NCBI RefSeq assembly: GCF_009870125.1
Contig: NC_046680.1
Span: forward strand, 4,216,001-4,280,000
Length of the DNA stretch: 64,000 nucleotides
Reading direction: 5' to 3'
DNA from: Drosophila pseudoobscura
Lineage: Eukaryota; Arthropoda; Insecta; Diptera; Drosophilidae
Part shown: positions 21,706 through 33,955 of the stretch, one piece after another
Numbering within the stretch: position 1 is the first letter of the stretch
Layout of the letters: every line of letters starts with the position of its first letter
The notes under the pieces: generated by a model
Told to the model about the DNA's origin: nothing
Database searches by the model: none
The model's input: the letters and a program-made list of their open reading frames with translations, nothing else
Translations under genes and position numbers: made by a program

Positions 21706-22140
21706 ATGAAGGCCATTCAATAAGTCCGTGAAATTTTAACTTTCCCGCCTCTTACTTAAGAGATTCTTATCTGTCAGTTGACTCCTATCAAAACTTGAAA
21801 ACGCTGCGACAGTTTGTGCTTGACAGCCATTTATTACAGACATTCTCGTAATTCGAGTTGAAATCAAAAAAAGTAAATTCCTTTTTGCTCATTAAGCATT
21901 TTTGTTTTGCGGAAAACAACCATCACTTACCGCGTTCGCTACAATCGTCCACAATGCAAGGGTGCAGGTGGAGACTTGTGCAGTATCCGGATTAGGGATA
22001 CAAAATTGGACAAATGTTAGAAAAAGTTCATAGACCTTAAAGGAGACTCTGTTGAAGAATGAAATGATTGTCAGAAAGTCACAGCCCTCGTATCTTCAGT
22101 GCGGTCCAGATTTTGATTTATTATGTCGGGTATTTTCTAT
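21706..22140 (+). mobile_element. Internally deleted mariner-family transposon remnant
   Basis: The left end carries a mariner-like terminal sequence (GGCCATTCAATAAGTCCGTG). It is followed by a leader and scraps of the transposase start. Near 22012-22070, in one frame, comes a degenerate but recognisable mariner C-terminus (FIDLKGDSVEE then a stop, resembling the family's DKCIxLxGDYVE ending). The roughly 900 bases of catalytic core between them are missing, and I do not find a matching right terminal repeat. Non-functional. Confidence 0.5.
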
Positions 22141-22858
22141 TAATGGGATAAAACACTTAGCCTGAAGTAAATAATGTATGTCTTATATGGCAGAAGAAAT
22201 TATATTTAGTTCTCTGTTACTTCACTAAATGCTTTTTCGAATATATAACTCCCAAAAACTCTTGTAAAAATAATCTTGGGAAAAGGAGCGACGGAATCTA
22301 CAGAAGGGAGCGACGCGACGCCTGCCTACCCCTTTGGGGCACTTTGGGCTAAAAATCAGACAATACGTTGAGTTTTCCTCATTCATAGTTTTGTTCAACG
22401 GATTATAGAGCGGCTTGGGGAGGCAGGGGGCAGGAGGCAGGAGTTAGGAGGCAGGCAGGCAGGGAGAACCATCCAAGCCGCAAAACTTTTAATCAGAGAC
22501 GAACGCGTTTGGAGCGCGCTAATTACATTAGTTTTGGTGGTGGTGCTGCTGTGCGACTGTTGGCGGTGCTCATGGAGCTCGTGATGCTGCAGTTGTTCGT
22601 CCCGAATGTTTGATTATTTTCAATTATTTCGAGCCGCACATTGTCCTTACTTTGGCATTGACAACGCGAAACGATAGCACCCACACGCTCATGATGGGCG
22701 GAGATGGAGACGGGCACGGGGAGAAGGAAATAGGAAATGTTATTGTCGCTGTTCAAAGCCCAACCCTTCGCCATCATCATCATCATCTCCATCCTCATTC
22801 CATTCCATTCCATTTCGATTCCATTTCCATTTCCCGCCTTCGCTTGGGAAAGTTTTGG

Positions 22859-22865
22859 TATAAAA
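22859..22865 (+). promoter_or_regulatory. Candidate TATA box upstream of the secreted glutamine-rich gene
   Basis: TATAAAA in a GC-rich left context, about 490 bases before the ATG at 23353. It would imply a long or spliced 5' UTR, so assignment to this gene is tentative. Confidence 0.35.
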
Positions 22866-23352
22866 CAAAAATCTGATTTACATGGGAGAGGAAACAATGC
22901 GGCAGCTGATTGTGTGAGGTGTGGGCTGTGGCAGAGGGGTAAAATCATTTACATCCATTCATGTGTGTGTTGGTGTGTGTTGTTGCAACAAAGAACATTT
23001 CATGTTGAACAGATGTCGGAAGCCGCCGGCGCAGCCGTCGTACGTGTGGAAAAACTTAACACAATGCAAGCCCCAACCGGAGGGCAATGGGGGGCTCTGT
23101 GACATTGCCACTCTTATCTGGCCACGTTGTCAAAGTTGTGCGACAATGGCATCCAGTGCCGTGCATCCAGACACCTGTTGCCACCCAAGCCCAAGTGGCA
23201 AGTGACAAGTAAAGAACTGACTCCGAAAAAATCCAAAAGCCGAAAACCCAATTCAGATCAAGCTGGCTGGGAGGCACAACTTTCTAATTGAGTTTTCTCT
23301 GTACCTTTTGAATGATAATCTGAATTGGAACGAATCGTACCCAGATTGGAAT

Positions 23353-25698
23353 ATGATTTTCTTACAATTCTGGTGGACTCTGATGGTGCTGGGTGGTTCC
23401 AAGTTGCTCCCGGCCGACTCGGAGCCGTCGAGCAGCGAGAAGTTGCGCAGCTTCAATCGGGCCGTTAAGGAGGCGCGCGGCAAGATTCAGGATCTCCACG
23501 GCCAGGATCAGTACCGAAGACAGCCCAGGCACACCATCGACGATATGCTGGCCAGCTTTGCCCAGACCAGCAGCGGAGAATCGGAGGACAATGCCATGGC
23601 GGAGGCAGCCAACGCCTGGTATCGGGACTTCCAGGCAGGCCACAAGCAATCACATACTGTCAGTAAACAGAGCGGCACGAGCTACGAAAGTAACTACCTG
23701 AAGGATATGCAGAACACAGAGATCGGCAATGTGAAGCAGAAGTACAAGGATACTGCGGTGGATCCCATCATTCCAGTGTTCGAGACCACCATGGCTCCCT
23801 TTCAGTACGGTGGTAGCGGTCTCACCTACCTGGACATCAAGCTGAAGCAGGCCCAGGAGATTCTAAACGAGCATGAGAAGACTAGCAGAACGGATCCATA
23901 CAGGGTGAAGGAGTACCACAAGAAGGCAGAACTCAACGACGATCTACCGGAGTTTGAAAACAGGCCAGTGCCGGACGGGTTGTATGAGCAAACATTGCTC
24001 CGGCTCGATTCGCCCAAATGGAGGCCCAACAATCTGATGCACGAGGCCAACTACAAGCTGTCTAAGATCGAGCAAGAGGCCTCTGAGAACGCCCAACGGA
24101 AAATTCCGCCCAAGGGCAGGGGCTTGAACAAGCGCAGCTCCTATCACGGCTTCAATCCAATGAACGAGATCAAGCTAAAGACGAGCAACCGCCTCATGCT
24201 CAAGGGCATGGGACCCTCGCTGCCGAGCAATGCGCTGGTGGAGAGCCAGCATGCCCATTTCGTGGACGAACTGATAAAGCGCCGGGAGCGGAAAATGAGA
24301 CGGGAGCAGGAGCAGCAGCAGGATCCAGATCTGTATCTGGATCATTATCAGGAACAGAATCAAGAGGGATACATGAGCGATGATGGTGAACGGCGGCAGC
24401 AGTACGATGGCCTCAGTCCGATGACCAACAAAATGAGGCAGTCTCCGGAGGTTGTATCCTCCGGTGGCCACAATATGTTGGATCTGCCCCAGAGCTACGA
24501 CTATCGCCTGCCCCCGTACGATCGCTTCCATGCTCTCAGCCAGCGGCAGATGCCCAACATGGTCGACTACTTGCATCCCAATCGCAGGTCCGTTGGGGAG
24601 CCGGGACGCTACAAGCGGGAGCATACCTTAAATATGACCGTGGAAACGACAGCAAAGGTGGCCGTGAATGAGCCAGGAACTAAGGCCGAGCAGCTGGACA
24701 TCCCGAGTGTGTCTGCGCTCAAGGAAAGTGAACCAAAAGTCGAAGAACAACAGGATGTCAAAGTGGAGCTGGATAAAGAGCCAATCGACAGCAAGGTGGT
24801 GGGTAAAGCTACTGCTTTCGAAAAGGTGCAAGTCGAGGCTGATGCAAAGTCACTGAAAGTGGGAACGGACATTGAGGTTAAGCCTACGGAACCTACAGAG
24901 TTGAACGATGATGCTGTATCTGTATCTGAGGCGGACATTTCAACAAAGCCGGAGGTGGGCGAAAGTGCTCAGGACTCAGCTGTTAAGGTGGAAAGCAACG
25001 AGGCCAAGACAAGGCTAGAAACAGATGCCATCACTGAAGCCGAGGGTAGCCTGGAGACCCAGGATAAGTCAAACAGCCATGCCGTCCTACAATCGGTACT
25101 AGAACAGCCACAGGTTCAGGAGAAGTCCCAGGCGGCAGCCAGCATTGAAGATGCAGTGCTGCAGGAGAGCATCAAGCTGACTCTGGAGGAGTCGGTCACG
25201 TCCAGGCCAGCCGATGAGGTTTCCCCAGAGCCTGAGAGATCAAAAATAGCACCAGGTACTCCCCATTTGCCCAATCCCGATGCAGTGGTCAAACTTCTGG
25301 CCAATGAGCTGTCGCATTTGAGTGGCGACAAAGATCGCAACAAGCGGCACATCCAAAGCCTACGTCGTCGCTGGTTTCCCAGGAAAAACAGGCGCTCCAA
25401 ACGGTCGATCGGGGAAGAGCAGCAGCCCCCGGAATGCCCCGAGAGAGCCAAGCGCATGGTTGCTCCTCTGCTGGACGACCTGGAGGACCACAATGGGAAT
25501 CACTTGCATTTTGGAGACCTTGGAAGTGGCCTTCTTATGCCCGATGTCGAGGAAGATACCGATCCTTACGGAGAGGACGAGGCCAGTCTCTATGATGCTT
25601 CTAGCGTTCAGGTGCCCATGATGAATCAGCGAGCTAATGGAGTCTACCAGTTAACGCAGCAGCCTCTGCAGATACCACAGCAACAGCAGCAGCAGCAA

Positions 25699-25751
<53 letters not shown>

Positions 25752-27538
25752 ACAGCAGCAACAGCAGCAGCAACAGCAGCCGCAACAGCTACAGCAACCC
25801 TCCAATTTCAAGGCCAGCTTCAATTTGACTAACTTTTTTAATGAGCTTCAGAAGCTGCAAAAGAATCGTCCGCTTCAGCTGCAACAGAATCGTCCAGCGC
25901 AGCAGCAGCAAGAGCAGCAGTCACCGATTCAGCATCAATATCTGGCACAACAGCAACACTTTCCACAGAAGCCATATCTGCCAAAACAGCAATACCTGCC
26001 ACCTCAGCAACAGGCACCTCTACAGACCCAGCAAAAGCAGCTGCAAGCGCCGCCGCTAATGAAGCAATCCGCAGTCCATCGATACTTTGGTCCTTTCTTT
26101 AACAAGCAGGTCAAGAACAATATGTTGTCCACAGTGGATCCATGCATTACTCAAGTTGAACCACTGACACGGCCCTCAGTGTCCATAACCATTGATCCCA
26201 ATTGCATATCAATTACAACGCCCGTCCCCAACATGATGACGGAGTCGACTACACCAGGGTTTGGTGAAAACAAAACGAGTAATCCATCCATGACGAATAC
26301 TACCGATACGTCAACGAATGCAACGGACTCAGGAGGGGCAGATCAGGGTAAAACTTCTGGACCTGCTGTGCCGACCGGCGATGTCTGCAATAGTCCAGAT
26401 GCCCTGAGGTTGAACGTGTCCATCAACGCGAACGTGTGCGGGGATCCAAAGACAAAACAGTTCTATGGCAACGGATCAATCAACATGCAGCCAGCCTTCG
26501 ATCAGATGAGCACCGACTTGATGCTTGATTGGGCGGATTCGGCGGATTCGGCAGAGCACGGGAGTGACGATACTTTAATGCAGAATGATGATCGATATGC
26601 ACGCGAAGCGGGTAGAAATTGGAGGGATAATACCGGCCACAGAAGGAATAATAGGTGGGGCAAAGAGAAGTCCAAGGGAAAAAAGGAGTACAAGCCAGAA
26701 TCGAGCAGATGGTAAGTAGTACGAGATCCTGTATGGAATGCTCCTTTGTTCACATCCACATCACATCGCTTCTTGCAGTAGTGGAAATACCGAATCCTGT
26801 GATGACAGCTTGGAGAAGCTTATAACTGGCAAAACGTCGGAGGACATTGTGTCGGCCGTCTTTGAGGCAGTCAGCAATGATCCGGGCATGGATCGTCTGT
26901 TGGCCGTGCTGGAGCGCAATCGCAAGGGCTCCCTCAAGAAGCCCAAAAACTTCTATCAGATCAGGAATGACAAAAACGATCAGTACCTGCATCAGACGGA
27001 GACCATGGTACGGGAGACCATGGCGGCCATTAGCGACATCATCGACAAGCAGGTGCGGGTTCGGTCCTGCATTCCCCTGCGCCCAGACCTGAGTGAGTTC
27101 TACGACCTCATCCTGAAGACTATGGATGAGCAGAAGAAGTGCCGCGAGAAGCGAGAGAACGCGCTGAGTGGTCTGGCCGACGACTTCAACCAGGATGTGG
27201 GTTTACTCGATAGCGACAAGATTGATTCCCGGTCTCGCATTGTCAAGAAACTTCTGCGTCAGTACGAGGAGCTTCCACTTGCAGATCAGCGTTCGGCGGC
27301 CAATGTCCGAGATGAACTTCTCATGGACCTCATGTACCTCCGCAAAATGGCAGACTCCGTGGAGCGCAGGCAGCGAAGTGCCAAGCTGCAGGAGGTGCTG
27401 CGGCAGACCAGCATGAACAACGTCATGCAGGCGCGCATCTCCAGCGAGTACTCGCCTCGCTTCATCAAGCTGGTGAAGACCGCAGAGCTCTTCAAGGAAG
27501 CGGGCGAGCAGCAGGCCAGGGCCTTTGTGGGACTCTAA
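23353..27538 (+). CDS. Large secreted glutamine-rich protein, unidentified
   Basis: Two exons, 23353-26711 and 26779-27538, with consensus splice sites (G|GTAAGT, CTTGCAG) joining in phase, give 1372 residues. Met at 23353 begins a signal peptide (MIFLQFWWTLMVLGGSKLLP). Then come a charged N-terminal third, a Val/Glu/Lys-rich acidic region (about 430-620), a strongly basic patch with dibasic cleavage-like sites (LRRRWFPRKNRRSKRS, about 670-690), a pure polyglutamine tract (about 776-812) followed by Gln/Pro-rich sequence, and a Thr/Asn region with many N-glycosylation sequons (NKTS, NTTD, NATD, NVSI, NGSI) and several Cys. Exon 2 encodes a helical charged domain of about 250 residues. AATAAA is at 27591. 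I recognise no domain. It could be an extracellular-matrix, cuticle or processed precursor protein. Confidence 0.88.
25678..25790 (+). repeat. CAG/CAA polyglutamine tract in coding sequence
   Basis: About 36 consecutive Gln codons, a mix of CAG and CAA, followed by further Gln-rich sequence. The CAA interruptions and its position in a long open frame show selection for glutamine rather than simple slippage. Length is likely polymorphic. Confidence 0.9.
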
Positions 27539-27590
27539 GGTGGTTATTTTTTTATTTTTTTATTTTTTCGTTGAGTTCATTTTACTATTA

Positions 27591-27596
27591 AATAAA
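27591..27596 (+). terminator. Poly(A) signal of the secreted glutamine-rich gene
   Basis: AATAAA 53 bases after the stop codon, preceded by a T-rich stretch. Confidence 0.65.
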
Positions 27597-27896
27597 ATTC
27601 TAAATGTCAAATCAAAATTCGTTCTTTAGTCTGTTAGAACTTTAGTCAGAGACTAGAGAAATCGTCCAACTGGCGCTTAAAAGCGCTACCGCTAGAGTAG
27701 AGAAGAATCGATAAAATTTAATGATTTAATGTTGAATCAATCGGTTAAACAGATTACCTTTGAGTTATTCTTTTGGGATATCAATAGTTTATTTTTATTT
27801 GCATTTGAATTTCGATATATTCACATTTACCAAATCAATAGTAGTTTTATTTTATGTCACTCACTTTAACCGACTGTCAAGATAAACACGTATAAG

Positions 27897-30800
27897 ATGC
27901 AGGTTTCATTGCTCCATCGATGCACCAAGATGGTGTTGCTGAAGAAGCAGGTGAGACGCAAGGGCTGGCACCTGAGGAGCTACAGACACCAGGCCTATCG
28001 GCGGCTGCGCATGATGAGCCAGATCCGCGATGAGCTGCTCCGTAAGGTGCGCAAAGCAATAGAGGCCAGGCAGAGAGATATGGAACAGGTGAAAAGGGAT
28101 CAGGCAAGGCATGAGGTCGCCAGAACGGTAGCCACATACACGAGATGGCTGCACAGTTGGTCCAAGTCGCTGTTGTCGCAACGCCGGCTGATCGTGCAGC
28201 AGAGGCAGGAGGAACGCAAGTTGGATCGCCGGCTGCGTCTGCTGCGCAAACAGCTGGGGAGGCATCGCAGACCGCAGCGACTTCTGGAGAGGTGTCTGCT
28301 TAAGCTGCGAAAGGGTCTTGAGAGGACCTCGATCCTCCACCCAACCATAGAGGGTCAGGCGGACATCTGGGAACAGGAGGTCGAGGAGGTTAGGCGGTAT
28401 TTGTCGGCGCCTTACGACAGTCGAAAGAAGTCGCGAAAACCACGTCATGGCATCCTTGGTGGGTTCACTGATTTTTGGAATATGGAAGTGCTCCGCAAGA
28501 AGCGTCCCCGAACAGACTATGTGACAGCCGTGACCCAGAATCCCTCTGGTCAGTTATACGTCGTGCCAGCGTTGCCTGCCAGGCCATCGAAGCCATGGAA
28601 ACCAAAGAAGAAAAAACATGCTGACCTTGACCCCGATACCGATTATGTAAATTTGATTGAGCTGCCCGGCGAGTACAAGAGCAAAAGGTTAAAGAAGAAA
28701 CTCAAGATGTTGAAACGCAGTGATACCAGTGATACTCGTCTTCCGAAGCCAACAATCGATGAGCTGTGGCAGATGTATGCGGACCTGGTGGAGGTTGAGG
28801 CAGGACGACAATCGAAGGCGAAAAAAGCACAAAGAAAAAGGAGGCGCAAGCGTTCAAGAACTCCACGCCAAATGAATCTGAAGAAATTACTAGATCTGGA
28901 TAGGCCCGCTGATGTCAACGTAGTGCTGAAAAGAAAAGTAGCTAGAAAAAAGTCGGGATCTGGAAAACGTAAGAGTTTATTGATATCATACGAATCTGAA
29001 TCCAAATAATCCGGAAATACTTGCAGATGAACCGATGGAAAGCGGCCTACTAGAAGAGACTAACGTAAATCCAAGGCCAGAGAAAAAGCAGAGTCTGCTA
29101 AAAAGAAAACGTAAAATGAGTGGCTTGCGGCAGAAAACTGAAACACTTTCTGATATAGGCCCTAATCTAAAAAAAGTAAGAAAACACCAAAAGAAAGGTC
29201 GATCAGTTTCAGATGGACTGGACAGCCATACATCCGACATAAATGAGAAAGACAAATCGTTTGCGAAGAAGAAAAAAACTGAGAAAGGAAAAGATCAGAT
29301 TAAACCTCCTATTGAAACTGAGAATGAACAAGACCGCATTGCATCCAAAAGAGACGGGAAAGACGCCATTCGCGGTGAGAATACATCCCAAATATCTCCT
29401 TTAGAAACTGAGATCACATTGGAGAATACGGAAGGCGAGATTTCTTTGCAAAATAATGTGAACTTATTCAAGAAGGACAAGCAAGCCAAGTATTCTATGG
29501 ATACTGACCCAAAAGCTTTGGTAAAACTGTCCAAGAAACAGAGAGGCGTTCGAAAATCTGGTAAGCCTGGTTCCAAGCAGAAAGTAACTAAAGTGGAAGA
29601 GTTAACGCCGGGCAAGAGGAGATTACTGAGCACTGAAGAGTCCGATCGAGCAGATGGCCAAAAGATCGATCCACCATATTTCGATGAGGACAGCGACTTG
29701 GGGTCTGATGCAAAGAACTCAGAAAATAATGTGAATATGGTCAGGATGGACATGCAAGCCAAGTATTCTATGGATACTAAACCAAAAACATTGGTAAAAT
29801 TGTCCAAGAAGCAGAAAGGCTCTCGAAAATCAGGTTCCAAGCCAAAAGAAACTAAAGCGGAAGACGTAATGCTGGGTAAATGGAGATTTCAACGACCCAT
29901 AGAATCCGCTCCAGCAGATGGCCACAAGGTAGATCCACCATATTTCGAAGAGGACCACGATGTTAAGACAAGACCAAGCTTCCATTTGAGGGACTTGAGG
30001 TCTGATCCAAAGTACTCGGTAGTGCAGCGCCTTCTGAAGAACGTTATAGAGAGTAATAGTGTCCTAGAGGGCACGGGCGATATTCGTGCTCTTATGACAG
30101 TTGTTGGAAAGCATAATATGTGGGATAAGCTGGCAGGTCTGTACTCTGAACTGCAGACAACGGGAATCGCCAAGTCAGATATTGTGTCGCTCCTCTCCAA
30201 GAAGTATCTGGACTACCTCAGGGGCGTTGAAAAGGAGTATTTGAAAAATCCAACGCTGAGAGGAGAGTCTTTGACCGAATCCAAGTTCAAAATCAAAACC
30301 ATTGATGTGCCTTCCGAAATAATCGACAACATCGGATGGCTCAATGAGAGCATGAGAGGTGAACACGAACATTCCTCAAACTTCACTTCTCACGATCCTT
30401 CGAACGACATGCTACAGGATATGGGCAATGCGTCTGAGATAATGGACAGTGATGTGATCAAGAAACTAATCGATCAAGAAAAGCAAATGGAACGCGAGCT
30501 GCGCGATGAGCGGCGAAGAAAGCTCAATTCCGCCTCCTCCGGTCGATTTCCCTCTACGTCAAGCATGTCTGAAATTTTGGAAATCGATCCGAAGGAAGAG
30601 AAGAACCTGCTGAACTTCGAAATGCGGTACTCCTTGAAGAGCATACGAAATATGATGGAACAGTATACGCAATACTTTAAGTCTTTGGCCAAGAGTCCGG
30701 TTATCATGGCCCTCGAGAAGGAGAGGAGGCTCATTGAAGCCAATCTGGAGACCTTGCGGGACCAAAGTTTGGCCACAAGCCCAAATACCACTATGGCCAG

Positions 30801-31311
30801 ACGAAGGCCCTACATTCCAAAAGAGAAAAAACTTCGCCCCGCCCAAAAATTGTTCTATTCGCCGCGTCAGACGTGCCGCGTGAAGAACCTCAATGACGAC
30901 CCAGATGACTGGGAGTGCTGTTCAGTGTGTTCCCATGATTCTTTAGTGGAAGAAAGGCCTCGTGTCTACGAAAAGTGCCCGCGATGCGGAGTCAAGGTCG
31001 AGCTACCCGCGCCCACTCCCCAAGAAAGTCTTCGATCCCTGTCCCAGGGCTCCATTGAGGCCTGCGCCAAAAACAAATTGCTGCTCAGCACTGTTGTAGA
31101 TATTTGCACCCACTGCGGATATATACACGAAAAGGGACAGTCTTGCCCACAGCTGCCCATCTGTCCAGTGCCGCTGCAGCATCTGCGGCGTGTTGAGGAG
31201 GCAGTTCAAGCCCAGATCCCGATGCAGCCCCCCGGGAAGAAGCCAGGAGTACTCTTGTGTTGCTCCCCCTGCGGAATCCTCAGGAAGCCCACAAGATACG
31301 CTGATCGGTAG
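27897..31311 (+). CDS. Lys/Arg-rich protein with C-terminal zinc-ribbon-like motifs, unidentified
   Basis: Two exons, 27897-28968 and 29027-31311 (intron 28969-29026, C|GTAAGA to TTGCAG, phase 1), encode 1118 residues. The N-terminal half is very basic and helical (repeated RR/KK and long charged helices such as LRRKVRK-type segments). Next is a Lys-rich region with a tandem duplication of about 91 residues (each copy contains QAKYSMDT, LVKLSKKQ and DPPYF), then a mixed helical domain. The C-terminal 140 residues have CxxC pairs: CCSVC and CPRC around 987-1012, CTHC near 1049 with a following Cys pair, and CCSPC near 1101. These suggest two or three structural zinc sites. There is no signal peptide or membrane segment. 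A nuclear or cytoskeletal role is plausible from composition, not shown. It starts 358 bases after the preceding gene in the same direction. Confidence 0.88.
29449..29960 (+). repeat. Tandem intragenic duplication, period 273 bases (91 codons)
   Basis: Copy 1 (from 29449) and copy 2 (from about 29725) share NNVN, QAKYSMDT, LVKLSKKQ, RKSG, GK-R and a DPPYF end. The 15-base block GCCAAGTATTCTATG is identical and exactly 273 bases apart. Substitutions and a few codon indels separate the copies elsewhere. Confidence 0.9.
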
Positions 31312-31486
31312 ATGGCAGAGTCAATATGGTCTGCTCTGCGGATGTGGTATCCTAATCGCTCTGGAACGCAGAAACTGTTGGCTTGGACTGCATACACCGC
31401 CTGCAGTATGTCGAGTGGATAATACTCGCATCAAAGAGGTACAAATCAGTTGGCTTAGGCGAAGGAAACATTTTGTTTAAGTGCTA

Positions 31487-31492
31487 AATAAA
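31487..31492 (+). terminator. Poly(A) signal of the Lys/Arg-rich gene
   Basis: AATAAA 176 bases after the stop codon. Confidence 0.6.
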
Positions 31493-33955
31493 TTCCAGTA
31501 ATGAGTTTGCCTCGCCCGTACGGGCAGGCCGTCCTGCAGCTCGGGTGTTCTGTTCCATCTGTGTGTTTCTGTTAAATGCTTCGGCAAGTTTCATAAAATA
31601 TGCAAGGACTCTGCTCTCACATACACAGATATAAGTTTACAAACCCACACACAATGCACTCACGTAACGGTAAAATGGTTGCTGGCTTTTAATACACTCC
31701 TTGCCCCCTTTTTGCTTCGGCCCCATGCGCTCCAAGTGTATGCAACGAAATTTCTTCCGGCACTTCCTTTTTTTCGGCCAAGTTTTTAAGTCGGTCTATG
31801 TCTGCTGTAATGGAATTTTATTGCACACTCGCACTCGGCTTTGCTCTCTGTTTGCGCAAGCGAAACATGTTTCAGACATTTCCATAAATGAAAACTCCAA
31901 AGCAACTCCAAAATTGGCTTGCACGACGAAGATCGTACACGCTTAAAAGCGATCCTCCGAGATGTCAAAAGGGGCAGATAAGATATGTATGTACTTCTGT
32001 ACTCATATCATAACTCTGTAGATACCCGTTTTGATACTGAGTCTAAGTTCGAACCTTGTGGAAGGTGCAAATTCTCTGCAAATTCTGTGTCTGTGTCTGT
32101 GAATACCCCACCAATATCTATTATTCTTGGGGGAGGGCTATCAATTGGAGATTGGAAATTGATTCTTTCAGATATTGATTTAGTTCTAACTAATTTAAAT
32201 GACCATTTTATTGTGTATTGAATAGAGAAAGCTTACTGTATGGAATAAATAAGCCAACTATCATACAGATTCGGTATGCCTCAAAGCATCATTAAAGCCC
32301 TCGGCGACCAGCAATCGGCAAACTGTCGAATGTTTGGCAATAACATTTTTGGGAAATTGATGCCGGCGATCAATCATTTCCCAGCTTGCGAGCTCGGACA
32401 CCAAGGAGAGCTGTAAGGAGCACCGCGCCCGGCACTTGGCAGCCTTTGTGGCCTGCGGCGGCATTTTCATTAAGGCAGTTTCACTCTGTCTCTCTCTCTC
32501 TCTCTCTCTTGACTACCATTCCGTAAGTTGAGACGTTTTCATTTGCATTTTTGTACAAATCGCCAAGATGGCGAGCATTCCTGCTCCTCCTGCTCTGTAA
32601 AGGGACTCTTCTGTTCAATTTGCGATGACTGCTGTAACATTATCTTGTTTGCTCATGACACGAGACCAGGCCCAGGACCAGGACCAGGCCCAAAGCCCTA
32701 TCAAGTCAGACCATTTCCGGCTGCCTGGCTTTGTCCGGCATTTGGCAGTTCACCCGCTAGTCGCGATTCACGATTTGCGACAGTCTTTTGTCATTTTCCT
32801 CCTCTGGGCTTCCTCTTCTTTTTTGTGGCTTGTCAAAACAAGCGAAGAGACGAAATGAAGCGTGCAATTGTCTGCTGTTCACAACTTAAATGGCTATTGT
32901 AACGAGCACATTGCGATGGCCATCACAAGATGCTGTACACTCGCAGTGATTGCATTTTATTAGCTGTCAGATTTTAATTAATTCCCAACATCTTGACTGT
33001 CCTTTACGCATTAATATGCTGAGTCCCCTCCCTGACAAAGGGGAATCACGCAGAGAATGGCAGGGGAACCGTAAGCCGCAATGCAAAGCCACGAGACAAT
33101 GGGGCCCCCATTGAGAAAGGGTCCTCGACAAAGCGTGCACGGTAATTATTGAGCTCAGGTGTGGGTATGGACATGGAATATGGAATATGGAGCCTGCCTT
33201 TATGGAGCCATAAAGGAGCAACAAATTGGACTCCTCGGAGGAGACGGGGTAAAATGTAAGCACAAAAGAAGAAACACGGAAGATAAATGGGCCAAGTTAT
33301 ATTTGAATGGCTACGGCTCCACTCGAGAACCACTGAATGGTGGAGGGATGTTCCTGCACTTAGCTCGACTCTTGTGAATATAGATCAGACCAAAAATTTA
33401 AATGAAATTAGCAGGAGAGAGGGAGGAGATGAGAAAATACATCAGCAAGGAATGTCCGAAAAGGCATGAAATAACTAAAACAATATTTGTATAACAAATA
33501 TCTAAAAAACTGACCATTGCAATTTTCTCGTTATCGATTATGGAGATTGACCAACTTAATTGGAAGGAACGAACTCCCGTGGTGTGTGCGATTTATGTGT
33601 GCAATACAATCGATGTCCCGCATGTCCTTCATCCAGCGGATACCATATGCTATAAATACTTTGACTTTTACTACACTAGAATCATATTTCCCAAATAAAA
33701 ACTTAAAACTTAAAGCTTAAAACAGAACATCTAGACAATACAAAGGCTACCACGAGCAAAACCTAAAAGCGCCCCATATTATCTAACCTACGTGGGAATT
33801 GCATGGCTTGTAGGTTGTAGCTAATATCGAAAATATAAATTTTGTACTTTTTTCTTGTTCAAATCCAGTAATCAGTAATCAATAAAACGTGGCACATCCG
33901 AAGAATGCGAATACGATCTAGAAACAAAACATAATCCATTCAATATCAGTTTCAA
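31493..33955. other. Non-coding spacer
   Basis: No supported gene. A (TC)n run at about 32489-32510 and unique AT-rich sequence. Confidence 0.5.

Larger units (their letters stand above)
15434..22858. other. Non-coding intergenic DNA
   Basis: About 7.4 kb without a believable coding frame on either strand. It contains short repeats (a GGTGGA run at 16322-16355, TCTGGC-type repeats at 16584-16636), a possible short element at 20528-20950 and a mariner remnant at 21706-22140. The rest is unique, moderately AT-rich sequence of the kind that carries Drosophila enhancers, but I cannot name binding-site clusters. Confidence 0.5.

Noticed and set aside
24175-24624. 149-codon minus-strand frame inside the secreted-protein gene
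   Set aside because: Antisense shadow of a strongly supported 3.3-kb plus-strand exon.
31190-31480. Alternative-frame extension past the stop of the Lys/Arg-rich gene
   Set aside because: It would need an undetected frameshift or splice; the poly(A) signal and the CCSPC motif fit the stop at 31311.
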